In this document: in pieces, positions 39,790 through 49,133 of the stretch | Position numbering within the stretch: position 1 is the stretch's first letter | Layout of the letters: each line of letters begins with the position of its first letter | Made by a program: the position numbers and the translations under genes | From: Jannaschia pohangensis | GTDB lineage: Bacteria; Pseudomonadota; Alphaproteobacteria; Rhodobacterales; Rhodobacteraceae | Direction: 5' to 3' | NCBI RefSeq assembly: GCF_900113875.1 | Contig: NZ_FORA01000002.1 | Span: 62,001-126,000, forward strand | Length of the DNA: 64,000 bases | Notes under the pieces: generated by a model | Databases searched by the model: none | The model's input: only the letters and a program-made list of their open reading frames with translations | Told to the model about the DNA's origin: nothing

Positions 39790-40143
39790 TCATTCCACCA
39801 TGAACCCCCAGCCGTCGGGCAACCAGCCGAACCGCAGTGCCGCCTCGGTGCAGCGCCGTTCGACCGCGTGGATCGCGTCGGGGTTCAGCGGCATGGTCGC
39901 GGTCTGCACCTCGATCGTTTCCGCGTTGTCCTCGTCGTCGGGATCGGCGTCCTCGTCGGGGGGGTAATGCTCCACCTCGAAGCCGTTGTCTTCGAGCCAG
40001 CCCATGAATTCCACGGCGTCTGCGTTCGTGCCGGGGATGAATTGCAGGTCCACGCGCGCCTCGGCCGGCAGCTCGTGCGCCAACGACAGCTCTTCCCAGA
40101 TCGCCTCGGTCCGCGCCTTCTGGGCCTCGAAATCGAAGGTCAC
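39790..40143 (-). CDS. RraB-like (ribonuclease E inhibitor-type) protein
   Basis: A 117-residue acidic protein. It has VDLQFIPGTNADAVEFMGWLEDNGFEVEHYPPDED, then VQTATMPLNPDAIHAVERRCTEAALRFGWLPDGWGFMVE. The layout, with an Asn/Ala-rich turn before a helix, a GFEV strand and a final DGWG, resembles RraB/DUF695-type regulators of RNase E. The GTG start overlaps the phoH stop as GTGA, so it is translated together with phoH. The family assignment is by eye and moderately uncertain. Confidence 0.65.
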   Translation of the reverse strand: MTFDFEAQKARTEAIWEELSLAHELPAEARVDLQFIPGTNADAVEFMGWLEDNGFEVEHYPPDEDADPDDEDNAETIEVQTATMPLNPDAIHAVERRCTEAALRFGWLPDGWGFMVE

Positions 40144-41171
40144 GGTTTGCGCTCCGTCAGGCGCGCGGCCTCGCGGCGGGCGTCGTCCGCCTCGTAGGCA
40201 GTGATGATCTTGGCGACCAGCGGATGGCGGACCACATCGGTCGCCGTGAAATAGTTGAAGCTGATCCCGTCCACCCCGTGCAGGATATGCTCTGCGTCGC
40301 GCAGACCCGAATGCACACCGCGCGGCAGGTCCACCTGGCTGCGGTCGCCGGTGATGGCCATGCGGCTGCCGCGTCCCAGACGGGTCAGAAACATCTTCAT
40401 CTGCATCGTGGTGGCGTTCTGCGCCTCGTCCAGGATGACGAAGGCGTTGGACAGGGTCCGACCCCGCATGAAGGCCAGTGGTGCGATTTCGACGCGCTTC
40501 TCCTCGCGCAGCTTGGCCAGCTGCTTGCCCGGCAGGAAATCGTTGAGCGCATCGTAAAGCGGCTGCATGTAGGGGTCGATCTTGTCGTCCTGCGTGCCCG
40601 GCAGGAAGCCCAGCTTTTCGCCCGCCTCGACCGCGGGCCGCGTCAGGATGATGCGGTCCACGTCGCCCGAGATGAACTTGGACACCGCCACGGCGACGGC
40701 GATATAGGTCTTGCCCGTGCCCGCAGGCCCGATGCCGAAGGTCAGCTCGTTCTCCAGAAGTGCGCGGGTATAGGCCTTCTGCGCCTCGGTCCGGGGTTCC
40801 ATCGTTTTCTTGCGGGTGCGGATTTCCAGGGCGGGACCGGGGAACATTTCGGTCTGGTCGCCCGATTGCGCATCGCCGCCGTCGTCGCGCAGGCGGATCA
40901 GCGCGTCGATGGCGGCCATGTCCACCTGCTTGCCCGCCTCGAGCCGCGCATAGAGGGCGCCCAGAACGCGCTCGGCCTCGGCCACCGCTTCGCCATGCAC
41001 CATGAGCGCGTTGCCCCGGTGCACGATCTGGACCCCCATGAGTTGCTCGATCTGCGCCAGATGCGCTCCGTTGGGGCCGACGAGGTCGATCATCAGGCGG
41101 TTGTCGGGAAAGTCGAGCTGGACGGCGATCGTTGCCCCGTCGGCGATGTCGGTATTGGGCGAAATGGGCAA
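40140..41171 (-). CDS. PhoH-family ATPase (PhoH-like, YbeZ type)
   Basis: A 343-residue P-loop protein. Walker A is GPAGTGKTYIAVAVAV, then LTRPAVEAGEKLGFLPG, Walker B with ILDEAQNATTMQMKMFLTRLG, and TGDRSQVDLPRGVHSGL. An N-terminal KH-like segment precedes the ATPase core. This is the YbeZ form that works with YbeY in RNA processing. The start is a TTG at 41171 with CAGGAGG five bases before it. ybeY, corC and lnt follow on the same strand after an insertion. Confidence 0.93.
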   Translation of the reverse strand: MPISPNTDIADGATIAVQLDFPDNRLMIDLVGPNGAHLAQIEQLMGVQIVHRGNALMVHGEAVAEAERVLGALYARLEAGKQVDMAAIDALIRLRDDGGDAQSGDQTEMFPGPALEIRTRKKTMEPRTEAQKAYTRALLENELTFGIGPAGTGKTYIAVAVAVSKFISGDVDRIILTRPAVEAGEKLGFLPGTQDDKIDPYMQPLYDALNDFLPGKQLAKLREEKRVEIAPLAFMRGRTLSNAFVILDEAQNATTMQMKMFLTRLGRGSRMAITGDRSQVDLPRGVHSGLRDAEHILHGVDGISFNYFTATDVVRHPLVAKIITAYEADDARREAARLTERKP

Positions 41172-41680
41172 TCAGGCCTCCTGCGGGCGGGATGGGGTCA
41201 CGTTGGCCCGAAGCGACAGGCCCTGCAACCCAAATGGGGCTGACGGTCCGACAGTCACGTGGATTTGCCGCCATGCGCAATCGCTTGGCCCGGGTTCAGA
41301 GAATCATCTGGTCAGAGCCGCTGCAAAATGTGGCAAAGGCCGACGCGGTGTGCGCCACAAATGCCACAAATCATTCCCGCGAAATGGTCGCATCCCGTTT
41401 TCCGGCCAACAACGTGGCCACCCGGCAGGGCCCCGCGACGAAAACGCACCATTAATAGAGGTTAACAAAACGATAACACACTAGATCTTGTGGTTCCGGA
41501 CCCACCCGCAACAATGCACCGCGCCACGATCAATCGTTTCCAAACACGGGAATATCAACGACATAGACTTCACATCGGCGCATCTGACGCTACGATATAT
41601 CGAGAACGATCATCGTTTTTGACGGGTGTTGTTCCGTTCCTCTGCCGGGGACACGACATCCATTTCTGTAGGGGGAAATT
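41172..41680. other. Intergenic stretch with possible CtrA-like site and palindromes
   Basis: About 510 bases between divergent phoH and a small secreted-protein gene with no convincing gene. It holds TTAA-N6-TTAAC at 41450-41464 (close to the CtrA pattern TTAA-N7-TTAA), a ten-base palindrome CGATATATCG at 41593-41602 and AACGAT-C-ATCGTT at 41605-41617. The AT-rich part from 41450 to 41480 and near 41590 may be promoter DNA. Confidence 0.4.
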
Positions 41681-42004
41681 ATGAAGTCTATTGTGTACGC
41701 CGCAATCACGGCCACGGTGGCCGCGCTGGCCACAACCGCCGCCACTGCCGACCATCGCATCCATCCCGCCGCCCAGCCGATCACCATCACGGTCAGCTGC
41801 GCGCGCTACATCAGCAAGCAGGTCATCTGGGATCGCCCGATGCCCATCTTCCTCGATGGTCTGATCACGGCGGGCTACACGCCCGAACGCGCCGAGAGCA
41901 TTGGCAACCGGATCTGCCGCGACGAGGCCTTTGTCGGCAACATGGAGGGCGCCGGCGCGCGGATGCAGCAATACCTGCGCGACAACCCGCCCGCCCGTCG
42001 CTGA
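41681..42004 (+). CDS. Small secreted protein of unknown function
   Basis: A 107-residue protein with a signal peptide (MKSIVYAAITATVAALATTAATA) and a mature part containing two Cys (VSCARYISK and NRICRDEAF), which could form a disulfide in the periplasm. I do not recognise the family. GGGGGAA lies just before the ATG and a strong terminator follows, so it is a stand-alone, probably well expressed gene with a long upstream region. Confidence 0.8.
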   Translation: MKSIVYAAITATVAALATTAATADHRIHPAAQPITITVSCARYISKQVIWDRPMPIFLDGLITAGYTPERAESIGNRICRDEAFVGNMEGAGARMQQYLRDNPPARR

Positions 42005-42027
42005 CCGACCGGCCGAAGCCAACAGGA

Positions 42028-42054
42028 ACGCCGCCCCGACCGGGCGGCGTTTTT
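42028..42054 (+). terminator. Intrinsic terminator after the small secreted protein
   Basis: ACGCCGCCC (42028-42036) pairs with GGGCGGCGT (42042-42050), loop CGACC, followed by TTTT. miaB ends just beyond on the other strand. Confidence 0.88.
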
Positions 42055-42065
42055 CGTCTGTGACC

Positions 42066-43400
42066 TCAGACCAGCACGCCTTCGAGGGAATTGGTCTTGG
42101 CAGTGATGATGCGCACCCGCGCCACCTGCCCCAGCAAGGCATCCGGCGCCTCGGCATGAACGGCCTGAAGATAGTCTGACTTGCCGATCAACTGCCCGGG
42201 CTTGCGGCCCGCCTTCTCGAACAGGACAGTCGTCTCGCGACCGACCATGGCGTCCTGCGTGGCGTGCTGTTGCGCGGTGATGAGGGCCTGCAGGCGGTGC
42301 AGCCGCGCGACGGCGACGTCCTGCGGCACGTCCTCGCGCTCGGCGGCGGGCGTGCCCGGACGGGCGGAGTAACGGAAGGAATAGGCGGCCGCATAGCCGG
42401 TGTCGCGCACGATCTGCATCGTCGCCTCGAAGTCTTCCTCCGTCTCGCCGGGGAAGCCGACAATGAAATCCCCGGACAGCGCGAGGTCGGGCCGCACGGC
42501 GCGCAGTCGCCCGATAATGTCGAGGTAGCTGGCCGCCGTATGCTTGCGGTTCATTGCCTTCAGAATTCGGTCGCTGCCCGATTGGACCGGCAGATGCAGA
42601 TAGGGCATCAGCTTGGCACAGTCGCCATGGGCCGCGATCAGGTCATCGGTCATGTCGTTCGGGTGGCTGGTCGTAAAGCGGATGCGGGCCAGCCCGTCCA
42701 TGTCGTTGAGCGCCCAGATCAGATCGGCCAGCGACCAGGTCCGCCCGTCCGGTCCGACCCCGTGATAGGCGTTGACGTTCTGCCCAAGCAGCGTGATTTC
42801 CCGCACCCCGCGATCGACCAGAGCCCGCGCCTCGGCCAGAAGGCGGTCGACCGGGCGGCTGACCTCTGCCCCGCGGGTATAGGGCACGACGCAGAAGGCG
42901 CAGAACTTGTCGCAGCCCTCCTGCACCGTCAGAAAGGCCGTGGGCCGGGCGGCGCTGCGCAACTTGGGCAGGTGGTCGAACTTGTCCTCCTCGGGCATGT
43001 CCGTATCCAGCGCCTTTTCCCCCGCATTCACCCGCGCCATCATCGCCGGCAGCCGGTGATAGGTCTGCGGCCCGACGACCAGATCCACGAGCGGTTGCCG
43101 GGCCATGATCTCGGCCCCTTCGGCCTGCGCCACGCAGCCCGCGACCCCGACCTTCAGGTCCGGCTTGGCATCGCGTAGGGGTTTCAGGCGACCCAGGTCG
43201 GAATAGACCTTCTCGGCCGCTTTCTCCCGGATGTGGCAGGTGTTGAGGAGGATCAGATCGGCCTCTTCGGGGCTGTCGGTCATCTCATAGCCCGCATCCC
43301 CCAGTGCCTCGGACGACAGCGCCTCGGCCATGCGTTCGCTGTCATAGACATTCATCTGACAGCCGTAGGTCTTGATGTGCAGCTTCTTCGGCGTGGTCAT
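42066..43400 (-). CDS. miaB: tRNA-2-methylthio-N6-dimethylallyladenosine synthase MiaB
   Basis: MiaB (444 residues) is a radical-SAM methylthiotransferase acting on i6A37 of tRNA. The N-terminal domain holds three Cys ([25 protein letters not shown]) for the auxiliary cluster; the radical-SAM motif is [28 protein letters not shown] and a C-terminal TRAM domain follow. I chose the ATG at 43400, [17 protein letters not shown]. It is divergent from a glycosyltransferase-like gene. Confidence 0.96.
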   Translation of the reverse strand: MTTPKKLHIKTYGCQMNVYDSERMAEALSSEALGDAGYEMTDSPEEADLILLNTCHIREKAAEKVYSDLGRLKPLRDAKPDLKVGVAGCVAQAEGAEIMARQPLVDLVVGPQTYHRLPAMMARVNAGEKALDTDMPEEDKFDHLPKLRSAARPTAFLTVQEGCDKFCAFCVVPYTRGAEVSRPVDRLLAEARALVDRGVREITLLGQNVNAYHGVGPDGRTWSLADLIWALNDMDGLARIRFTTSHPNDMTDDLIAAHGDCAKLMPYLHLPVQSGSDRILKAMNRKHTAASYLDIIGRLRAVRPDLALSGDFIVGFPGETEEDFEATMQIVRDTGYAAAYSFRYSARPGTPAAEREDVPQDVAVARLHRLQALITAQQHATQDAMVGRETTVLFEKAGRKPGQLIGKSDYLQAVHAEAPDALLGQVARVRIITAKTNSLEGVLV

Positions 43401-43529
43401 GGCCTGCCCCCCGGGGTCGATCTGAGTTGCGCCCATACCGCAGCGCCGCTGCGCAGGCAACGCGGGCCCGCTGTTGCGACGGTCGCCGCTTTGAGGGAAG
43501 GTGCGGCGCAGGCAGGCGATGGGCGGCAC

Positions 43530-44396
43530 ATGGACTTCACCTCACCAGAGGATCTGACGGCGCGGGCGGGACGTCTGGGGGCGGCCCCGACGCTGATGAT
43601 CCTCTGCGAGGATGATTGCGAGGTGGAGGGAACCTTGCGCCACCACATCGACGCAGGATTCGGCAGCATCGTGCTGGCCGTGCCGCCGGGTGTGATTGTG
43701 CCGGGCACCCTGCCTGAGGGTGTTCACCGCCTGACGCTGGACAAGCGGCCAGAAGATATGGCCACGACCTGCGTCAACGCGCTGATCGCGGCGCGGCCGG
43801 CGGGGGCCTGGACGGGCTATGCCTACAACGCCGAATACCTGTTCCATCCCTTCGCCGAGACGCGCCGCATCGGCGAGGCGCTGTCCTTCTGCACCGAGGA
43901 GCGGCGCGACGCGATCCTGACCTTTGTCGTCGACCTCTACTCCGAGGAACTTCTGGCCGGCACGAACGGCGTCGACCCGGACCGCGCCTGGATGGACGAG
44001 GCGGGCTATTTCGCATTGGCAAGGTGGGACGAGACGGAGGGCGAGGCGCTGGACCGCCAGCTCGATTTCTTCGGCGGCCTGCGCTGGCGGTTCGAGGAGC
44101 ATATCCCCTGGACCCGCCGCCGCATCGACCGCGTGGCCCTGTTCCGTGCCAAGCCGGGCCTGCGTCTGTTGCCCGACCACCGCCTGTCGGAGGAGGAGAT
44201 GAACACCTACGCCTGCCCCTGGCATCATTCGCTGACCGCCTGCCTCGCGTCGTTCCGCGCCGCCAAGGCGCTGGCGACCAACCCGGGCAGCCGAGCGGCA
44301 ATCAAGGGCTTCAAATGGGACGGCTCCATCCCCTTCGAATGGCGGTCGCAGCAATTGATGGACCTCGGGTTGATGGAACCCGGGCAATGGTTCTGA
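43530..44396 (+). CDS. Conserved hypothetical protein, glycosyltransferase family 2-like
   Basis: A 288-residue protein. The N-terminal part, [32 protein letters not shown], resembles the opening of GT2-type proteins that scan for ...HH..GF; later parts include [16 protein letters not shown]-like and [26 protein letters not shown], and a C-terminal [30 protein letters not shown]. No DxD motif is certain, so the function is unassigned. The ATG at 43530 lacks a strong ribosome site; the frame is open further upstream, but that part overlaps miaB. Confidence 0.7.
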   Translation: MDFTSPEDLTARAGRLGAAPTLMILCEDDCEVEGTLRHHIDAGFGSIVLAVPPGVIVPGTLPEGVHRLTLDKRPEDMATTCVNALIAARPAGAWTGYAYNAEYLFHPFAETRRIGEALSFCTEERRDAILTFVVDLYSEELLAGTNGVDPDRAWMDEAGYFALARWDETEGEALDRQLDFFGGLRWRFEEHIPWTRRRIDRVALFRAKPGLRLLPDHRLSEEEMNTYACPWHHSLTACLASFRAAKALATNPGSRAAIKGFKWDGSIPFEWRSQQLMDLGLMEPGQWF

Positions 44397-44439
44397 GGGA
44401 AGCCTCAGTCTCTGGAACGGGCGGGCGGACGGAGATTCT

Positions 44440-45250
44440 GTGAGGGCCGCGCATCACCTCGACCGCCTGCTCGGCGGTATCTCAAGCGGGCAGATCGAAA
44501 CCGCGCGCCGGGCGCGGCGCGACCTTCTCATGCTTGGTGACAGGGCGATGGCCGCGATCCTCTACCGATTGGCGACACCCGCTTGGCAGGACAACCCTCA
44601 GGGGCCCCGCGCTCGGTATCTTTCGGTCATGCTCATGCTTCTGCAGGAATTGGATCGGGATGCGTTTTCGGCAAGAGGTCGCGCGTCTTTTGGCAACTGA
44701 CCTGCACCCGGATCACCGCAACACGGTCGAAACCCTGTCCCGTCAGAACAGTCGCGCGCCGGCGTGCCGGATCAACGGAAGGATACCGGTCTTCATCTCG
44801 GAGGGTATCGCAGACAGGGACGCGGTCGCCGGGCACATACAGACATGGAGCCAAACACCCGGCCTCTGTCTGCCGGCGATCTCCCGAATCCAGATCGTGC
44901 CGGAAGATCCCGGTTTGGTCGAAATCGGGACCCGGACCCTGGTTTTCCCCGAGATTGTCTTGATCTGGCCAAGTGACCGCTCACGCGGCTTGCGTCGATG
45001 GTTCCGCGGTCTGACGGCCGAGACGTGGTTCTATTGGAACGTCCGTATTCAGGAGCTTGCCTATAGCGACGGCGGGCCGACCCCCGAGCAGAGGGATGAA
45101 GCCCAGCGCTACGCTCGAAGGATGATGGCCAGATCGCGACCCATGATGGGGCGCATCGCCCGCGTCTTGGCTCGGCCGGTCGTTGTGATCATGCGGTATC
45201 CGGTGAAGGCCGCCCTCAAATGGCAACTTGCCCGAATGACGAAACGTTGA
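44440..45250 (+). pseudogene. Hypothetical gene broken by a one-base frameshift
   Basis: GTG at 44440, with GGAG six bases before it, opens a frame (LDRLLGGISSGQIETARRAR...VMLMLLQELDRDAF) that fails at 44700. A second frame, offset by one base, continues RQEVARLLATDLHPDHRN to 45250. Removing one T from the TTTT at 44665-44668 joins them as LDRDAFRQEVARLL in one continuous protein of about 269 residues. I do not recognise the family; the C-terminal half has FISEGIADRD and a basic tail. A disrupted nucleotidyltransferase gene lies 24 bases downstream. A sequencing error is possible. Confidence 0.65.
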
Positions 45251-45274
45251 GAGCTGCACGCAAAGGCTTGCCTC

Positions 45275-45940
45275 ATGATGAATGGCCTGGGGGACAGGAT
45301 CGTGTCGGTGATCCTGCGCGGATCGCTTGCGCGGGGGTTCGCCAACCCGGCCGACATCGACCTGATGATCGTGCTGCGTGATCCCAGGGAGCGGTCGCCT
45401 GTTCTGCCAACGCTGCCGATCCTGCAACTGCCCATCGAGATCGGCGTCCTCTGAGAAGACCACTTCATCGCATCCCCGGAAGGACGGCATCACCGGTTCC
45501 TGCTGGCCCATTGCGGCTGGACCCTGGCCGGAACGGATCTGCTCCGGCAGTTGGAACCGTCCCATCTCGGCGCGGTCGCGATCTGACATCTGCGCGGGCT
45601 GCTCCGATGGTGGCCAGCGTGTCCGCTGAATTGGTCCGGCGCGCTCGCGGAAAGGCGGATCATCCGCCAATGGCTTGCCACGCGGATGATCCGGGCGCTG
45701 TCGGAGGGGGAAATGGTCCGGCGGCGGGTCTATAGCCGGGCCATCTGGCCCTGCCTCAGGCTCGCGACTTTGGCGTGGCCGGGACATGAAACCGACCTGA
45801 CCCGCATCGCAGGGCAGGCAATCCAACCGGACGGAGCCTTCGCGACATTGCGAGACATGACCCGAACAGCGGCGCCGCTTCTCGAACGGGCGGCGTGGCG
45901 GCATCTCGGAAGACCGGTGACCCTTCGAAGCCTCGGATAA
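45275..45940 (+). pseudogene. Nucleotidyltransferase-domain gene with two in-frame stops
   Basis: From ATG 45275 (or 45278) to TAA 45940 one frame of 222 codons is broken by TGA at 45452-45454 and TGA at 45584-45586. The first part carries a nucleotidyltransferase signature: ILRGSLARGFANPADIDLMIVLRD (GS-x-RG ... D-x-D). After the stops the frame continues coherently (EDHFIASPEGRHHRFLLAH, HLRGLLRWWP, RRVYSRAIWPCLRLA) to a helical C-terminus. Each TGA could derive from CGA or TGG by one transition. It follows another disrupted gene on the same strand, and hsp20 is convergent. Confidence 0.7.
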
Positions 45941-46012
45941 CACAACAAAACGCGCGCCCCCGTTTCCGAGGGCGCGCTGCTCCTTCAACCGAAGGCACAG
46001 TCTTGGGGACGG

Positions 46013-46486
46013 TTATGCCTCGACGGTCTTGGAGGTTCCTTCGATAGCCTTCGACTCGGCGTTGCGGGCCGGGGCGATCTCGATCCGGCGGGGCTTGAGC
46101 GCTTCGGGCACCTGCCGCTCCAGTTCGATGTGCAGCATGCCATCGGCGTGGGACGCGCCGGTCACATGAACATGGTCGGCCAGCTGGAACGACTTCTCGA
46201 AAGCGCGCGTGGCAATGCCACGATGCAGGAACGTCCGGCTTTCGTCGGTGTCGGCCTTGCGTGCGGTAATGACGAGTTGCCCGTCCCGCGCCTCGACGTT
46301 CAGCTCATCGGCGGTGAACCCGGCGACGGCGATGGAGATGCGGTATTCGGTCTCGCCCAGCTTTTCGATGTTGTAGGGCGGATAGGTCGTGGCCGTGTCG
46401 GCGGTCAGCGCCCGGTCCAGAAGGTTGGCCATCCGGTCGAAGCCGACGGTGGCACGGTAGAGCGGTGTGAAATCATAAGCTCGCAT
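46013..46486 (-). CDS. Small heat shock protein (Hsp20/alpha-crystallin, IbpA-like)
   Basis: A 157-residue holdase. The N-terminus MRAYDFTPLYRATVGFDRM is typical of alphaproteobacterial IbpA/HspH proteins, the alpha-crystallin domain follows (YNIEKLGETEYRISIAVAGF to GMLHIELERQVPE), with GIATRAFEKSFQL and the C-terminal PRRIEIA (I-x-I motif) used for oligomer formation. I chose the ATG at 46486 because GAGG lies nine bases before it; an ATG three codons earlier is possible. I could not identify a sigma-32 promoter or ROSE thermometer with confidence. Confidence 0.92.
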   Translation of the reverse strand: MRAYDFTPLYRATVGFDRMANLLDRALTADTATTYPPYNIEKLGETEYRISIAVAGFTADELNVEARDGQLVITARKADTDESRTFLHRGIATRAFEKSFQLADHVHVTGASHADGMLHIELERQVPEALKPRRIEIAPARNAESKAIEGTSKTVEA

Positions 46487-46639
46487 TGGGTGCATCCTCT
46501 TGAAAGCGATACTGTTTGCGTGGCCCCCTCCGGTTGGTGGACAAGGGCCGGTCTGGTCATCGGACCCTGTTCAGGCATCCGATGAACCAGAGTTGGGAAT
46601 GCGAACGCGCCGGTTCAAGGGGTCGCGCGGCGAAGGGTT

Positions 46640-46861
46640 TCAGGCCCCCCGACCCGTCGCCTCTTGCAAGGCGTCGATGCGCTTGGACGCCTCGGCCTTG
46701 GTCAGGTCGGCATCGAAGGGTTCGCCCGCTTCTTCGCTCAGGGTCTTGAGATAGCTGGCTTGTGCGCCCGTCATCGCCTCGTCGCCGGTGGTCCAGTCGT
46801 CCGGGTCCTTGGCGGCATTGCCGGGGGCGTCCTGCTTCGGGGTGTCGGTAATCTTGTCCAT
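46640..46861 (-). CDS. DUF3072 domain-containing small protein
   Basis: A 73-residue protein whose core DPDDWTTGDEAMTGAQASYLKTLSEEAGEPFDADLTKAEASKRIDALQ matches DUF3072, a short family of unknown function with an Asp-Asp-Trp-x-Thr-Gly-Asp opening. A short Lys/Asp-rich N-terminus precedes it. It stands alone between hsp20 and a VOC-family gene. Confidence 0.85.
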   Translation of the reverse strand: MDKITDTPKQDAPGNAAKDPDDWTTGDEAMTGAQASYLKTLSEEAGEPFDADLTKAEASKRIDALQEATGRGA

Positions 46862-46904
46862 GGGAACTCCTGTTGTCGATGTTCCCCCAACGTTCCGCGC
46901 CGGA

Positions 46905-47282
46905 TCAGGTTCCGTCGGCAGGCTGGATCAGGTCCCAGCGGGTACCCCAGGGGTCGCGCCAGACGGCGACGGTGCCATAGGGTTCGACGCGGGGGGCCTC
47001 CTCGAAGACGCCACCGGCACCCGTGATCCGGGCGGCATCGGCGGCAAAATCTTCCGAATGCAGGAAAAGCCCGACCCGACCCGCGAATTGGTCGCCAATC
47101 ACGGCGCTCTGGTCCGGGGATGCGGCCTGCGCCAGCACCAGCTCGGTCGCGCCCGCGCGCACCGTGACCCAGCGTTTGTGCCCCTGGTCGATGTCGTTGG
47201 TCAGCGCGAACCCGATGGACGTGAAAAAGGCGATGGCCCGGTCGTAGTCGTCGACCACATAGGCGACCGCCGCCACGCGCAT
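46905..47282 (-). CDS. VOC-family (glyoxalase/dioxygenase fold) protein
   Basis: A 125-residue protein with one VOC module: [44 protein letters not shown] and the C-terminal YGTVAVWRDPWGTRWDLIQP. Substrate unknown; relatives include lactoylglutathione lyases and antibiotic-binding proteins. Its ATG overlaps the metG stop (TGATG), so it is probably translated after metG. An upstream ATG 11 codons earlier would lie inside metG. Confidence 0.9.
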   Translation of the reverse strand: MRVAAVAYVVDDYDRAIAFFTSIGFALTNDIDQGHKRWVTVRAGATELVLAQAASPDQSAVIGDQFAGRVGLFLHSEDFAADAARITGAGGVFEEAPRVEPYGTVAVWRDPWGTRWDLIQPADGT

Positions 47283-49000
47283 CAGGTGCGGACGCCCGAA
47301 AAGCGGGCGGCCCAATCCTCGCGCTGCTCATCCGTGATCTTGGCAAAGAGCACATCCGGCACCACGAAGGCATGTCCGGCGGGAAGTGCCGTCAGCGCCG
47401 CCTCCATATCGGTGGGCCAACTGTCGTCGTCGGTCTGCATCCCCGCAAGCATCGCCTCGGCAGCATCGGGAATGAAGGGGCGCGACAGGACGGCATAGAC
47501 CCGGATCAGGTTCAGGGCCAGCCGGACCTGCGCCGCCGCCCGCTCCGGATCGTCCTTGAAGACGGACCAGGGCGCGGCCTCCTGCAGGTATTCGTTGCCC
47601 GCGACCCAGATGGCGCGCAGTTCGGCGGCGGCCTTGCGAATTTCGATGTTGTCCATGTGGGTCTGATAGGCGGCCAGACCGTCGGACAGGCGTCCGATCA
47701 GGATCCGCTCCGGCTCACCCATGGATCCGCCCTCGGGGATCGTCTCGCCGAACTTGGCGCGGCAGAATTTGGTGACGCGGCTGACGAAGTTGCCCAACAC
47801 GTCGGCCAGGTCCTTGTTCACCGAGGTCTGGAAGTTCTCCCAGGTGAATTCCGTGTCCGAATTCTCTGGCACATGCGACAGCAGCCACCAGCGCCAATAG
47901 TCGGCGGGCAGGATCGACAGAGCCTGATCCATGAAGACGCCCCTGCCCTGCGACGTGCTGAACTGGCCGCCGTCATAGTTGAGGTAGTTGAAGGACTTGA
48001 GGTAATCGACCTTCTTCCACGGCTCGCCCGACCCGATCAGTGTCGCGGGGAAGCTGAGCGTGTGGAAGGGCACGTTGTCCTTGCCCATGAACTGCACATA
48101 GCGGACATCGTCGGCCCCCTCGTCCTCGCGCCACCAGCGGCGCCAGGCGGCCTCGGGCTGGCCGTTGGCATCGGCCCATTCGGCCGTGCCCGCGATGTAT
48201 TCGATGGGCGCATCGAACCAGACATAGAAGACCTTGCCCTCCATCCCCGGCCAGGGTTCGCCATCGCGCAGGACGGGCACGCCCCAGTCAAGGTCGCGGG
48301 TGATGCCACGGTCCTGCAACCCGTCACCGTCGTGCAGCCACTTCTTGGCGATGGAGGTGGTCAGGACCGGCCAGCCGTCCTGACCGTCGATCCAGGCATC
48401 GAGATCGCCGCGCAGCTTCGACTGGCGCAGGAACAGATGCTTGGTTTCACGCACCTCCAGATCGGTGGAGCCCGAGATGGCGGAGCGCGGCTCGATCAGG
48501 TCGGTGGGGTCCAGCTGCTTGGTGCAATTCTCGCATTGGTCGCCGCGCGCCCGGTCATAGCCGCAGTTGGGGCATGTGCCTTCGACGTAGCGGTCGGGCA
48601 GAAAGCGTCCGTCGGCGTTGGAATAGACCTGTCGCGATGACCGCTCGTCGATCAGGCCCGCGTCGGCCAGGCGCGCCGCGAAATGCTGCGTCAGGGCGTG
48701 ATTGCGCTGCGATGACGACCGCCCGAAATGATCGAAGGACAGGCGGAAGCCATCGGCCAGATCCTTCTGGACCTGCCACATCTCGGCACAATAGTCGGCC
48801 ACCGGCTTGCCCGCCTTCTTGGCGGCCAGTTCGGCCGGGGTGCCATGTTCGTCGGTGGCACAGATGAACATCACCTCCTGACCCCGGGCGCGCAGGTAGC
48901 GGGCATAGAGGTCGGCAGGCAGCTGACTGCCCACGAGGTTTCCCAGGTGCTTGATCCCGTTGATATAGGGGATGGCGGAAGTGATGAGCGTGCGGGTCAT
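47282..49000 (-). CDS. metG: Methionyl-tRNA synthetase
   Basis: MetG (572 residues) charges tRNA-Met. Class I motifs are visible: [17 protein letters not shown] (HIGH-like HLGN), the zinc-binding knuckles [17 protein letters not shown], and the KMSKS region in the form [11 protein letters not shown]-like ([15 protein letters not shown]). The C-terminal anticodon-binding helices follow; no C-terminal dimerisation domain is present. The ATG at 49000 follows AAGGA. An in-frame extension upstream to 49258 is not family-like. The VOC gene is coupled downstream. Confidence 0.95.
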   Translation of the reverse strand: MTRTLITSAIPYINGIKHLGNLVGSQLPADLYARYLRARGQEVMFICATDEHGTPAELAAKKAGKPVADYCAEMWQVQKDLADGFRLSFDHFGRSSSQRNHALTQHFAARLADAGLIDERSSRQVYSNADGRFLPDRYVEGTCPNCGYDRARGDQCENCTKQLDPTDLIEPRSAISGSTDLEVRETKHLFLRQSKLRGDLDAWIDGQDGWPVLTTSIAKKWLHDGDGLQDRGITRDLDWGVPVLRDGEPWPGMEGKVFYVWFDAPIEYIAGTAEWADANGQPEAAWRRWWREDEGADDVRYVQFMGKDNVPFHTLSFPATLIGSGEPWKKVDYLKSFNYLNYDGGQFSTSQGRGVFMDQALSILPADYWRWWLLSHVPENSDTEFTWENFQTSVNKDLADVLGNFVSRVTKFCRAKFGETIPEGGSMGEPERILIGRLSDGLAAYQTHMDNIEIRKAAAELRAIWVAGNEYLQEAAPWSVFKDDPERAAAQVRLALNLIRVYAVLSRPFIPDAAEAMLAGMQTDDDSWPTDMEAALTALPAGHAFVVPDVLFAKITDEQREDWAARFSGVRT

Positions 49001-49133
49001 TCCGGCGGTCCTTCGTCTTTGGTCCGACAAGCGCTCTAGCGCGCCGATGTCCAAAGGGCCACTGCCAAGATGGTCCATGAGCCCCGCGCGTGGGCCATCG
49101 GTCCGTCCAACCGTGGGCGCGGTCGGCGCCGGT

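Noticed and set aside
46487-46580. ROSE-type RNA thermometer or sigma-32 promoter before hsp20
   Set aside because: I could not find a convincing anti-Shine-Dalgarno stem near the start or both promoter boxes at proper spacing.
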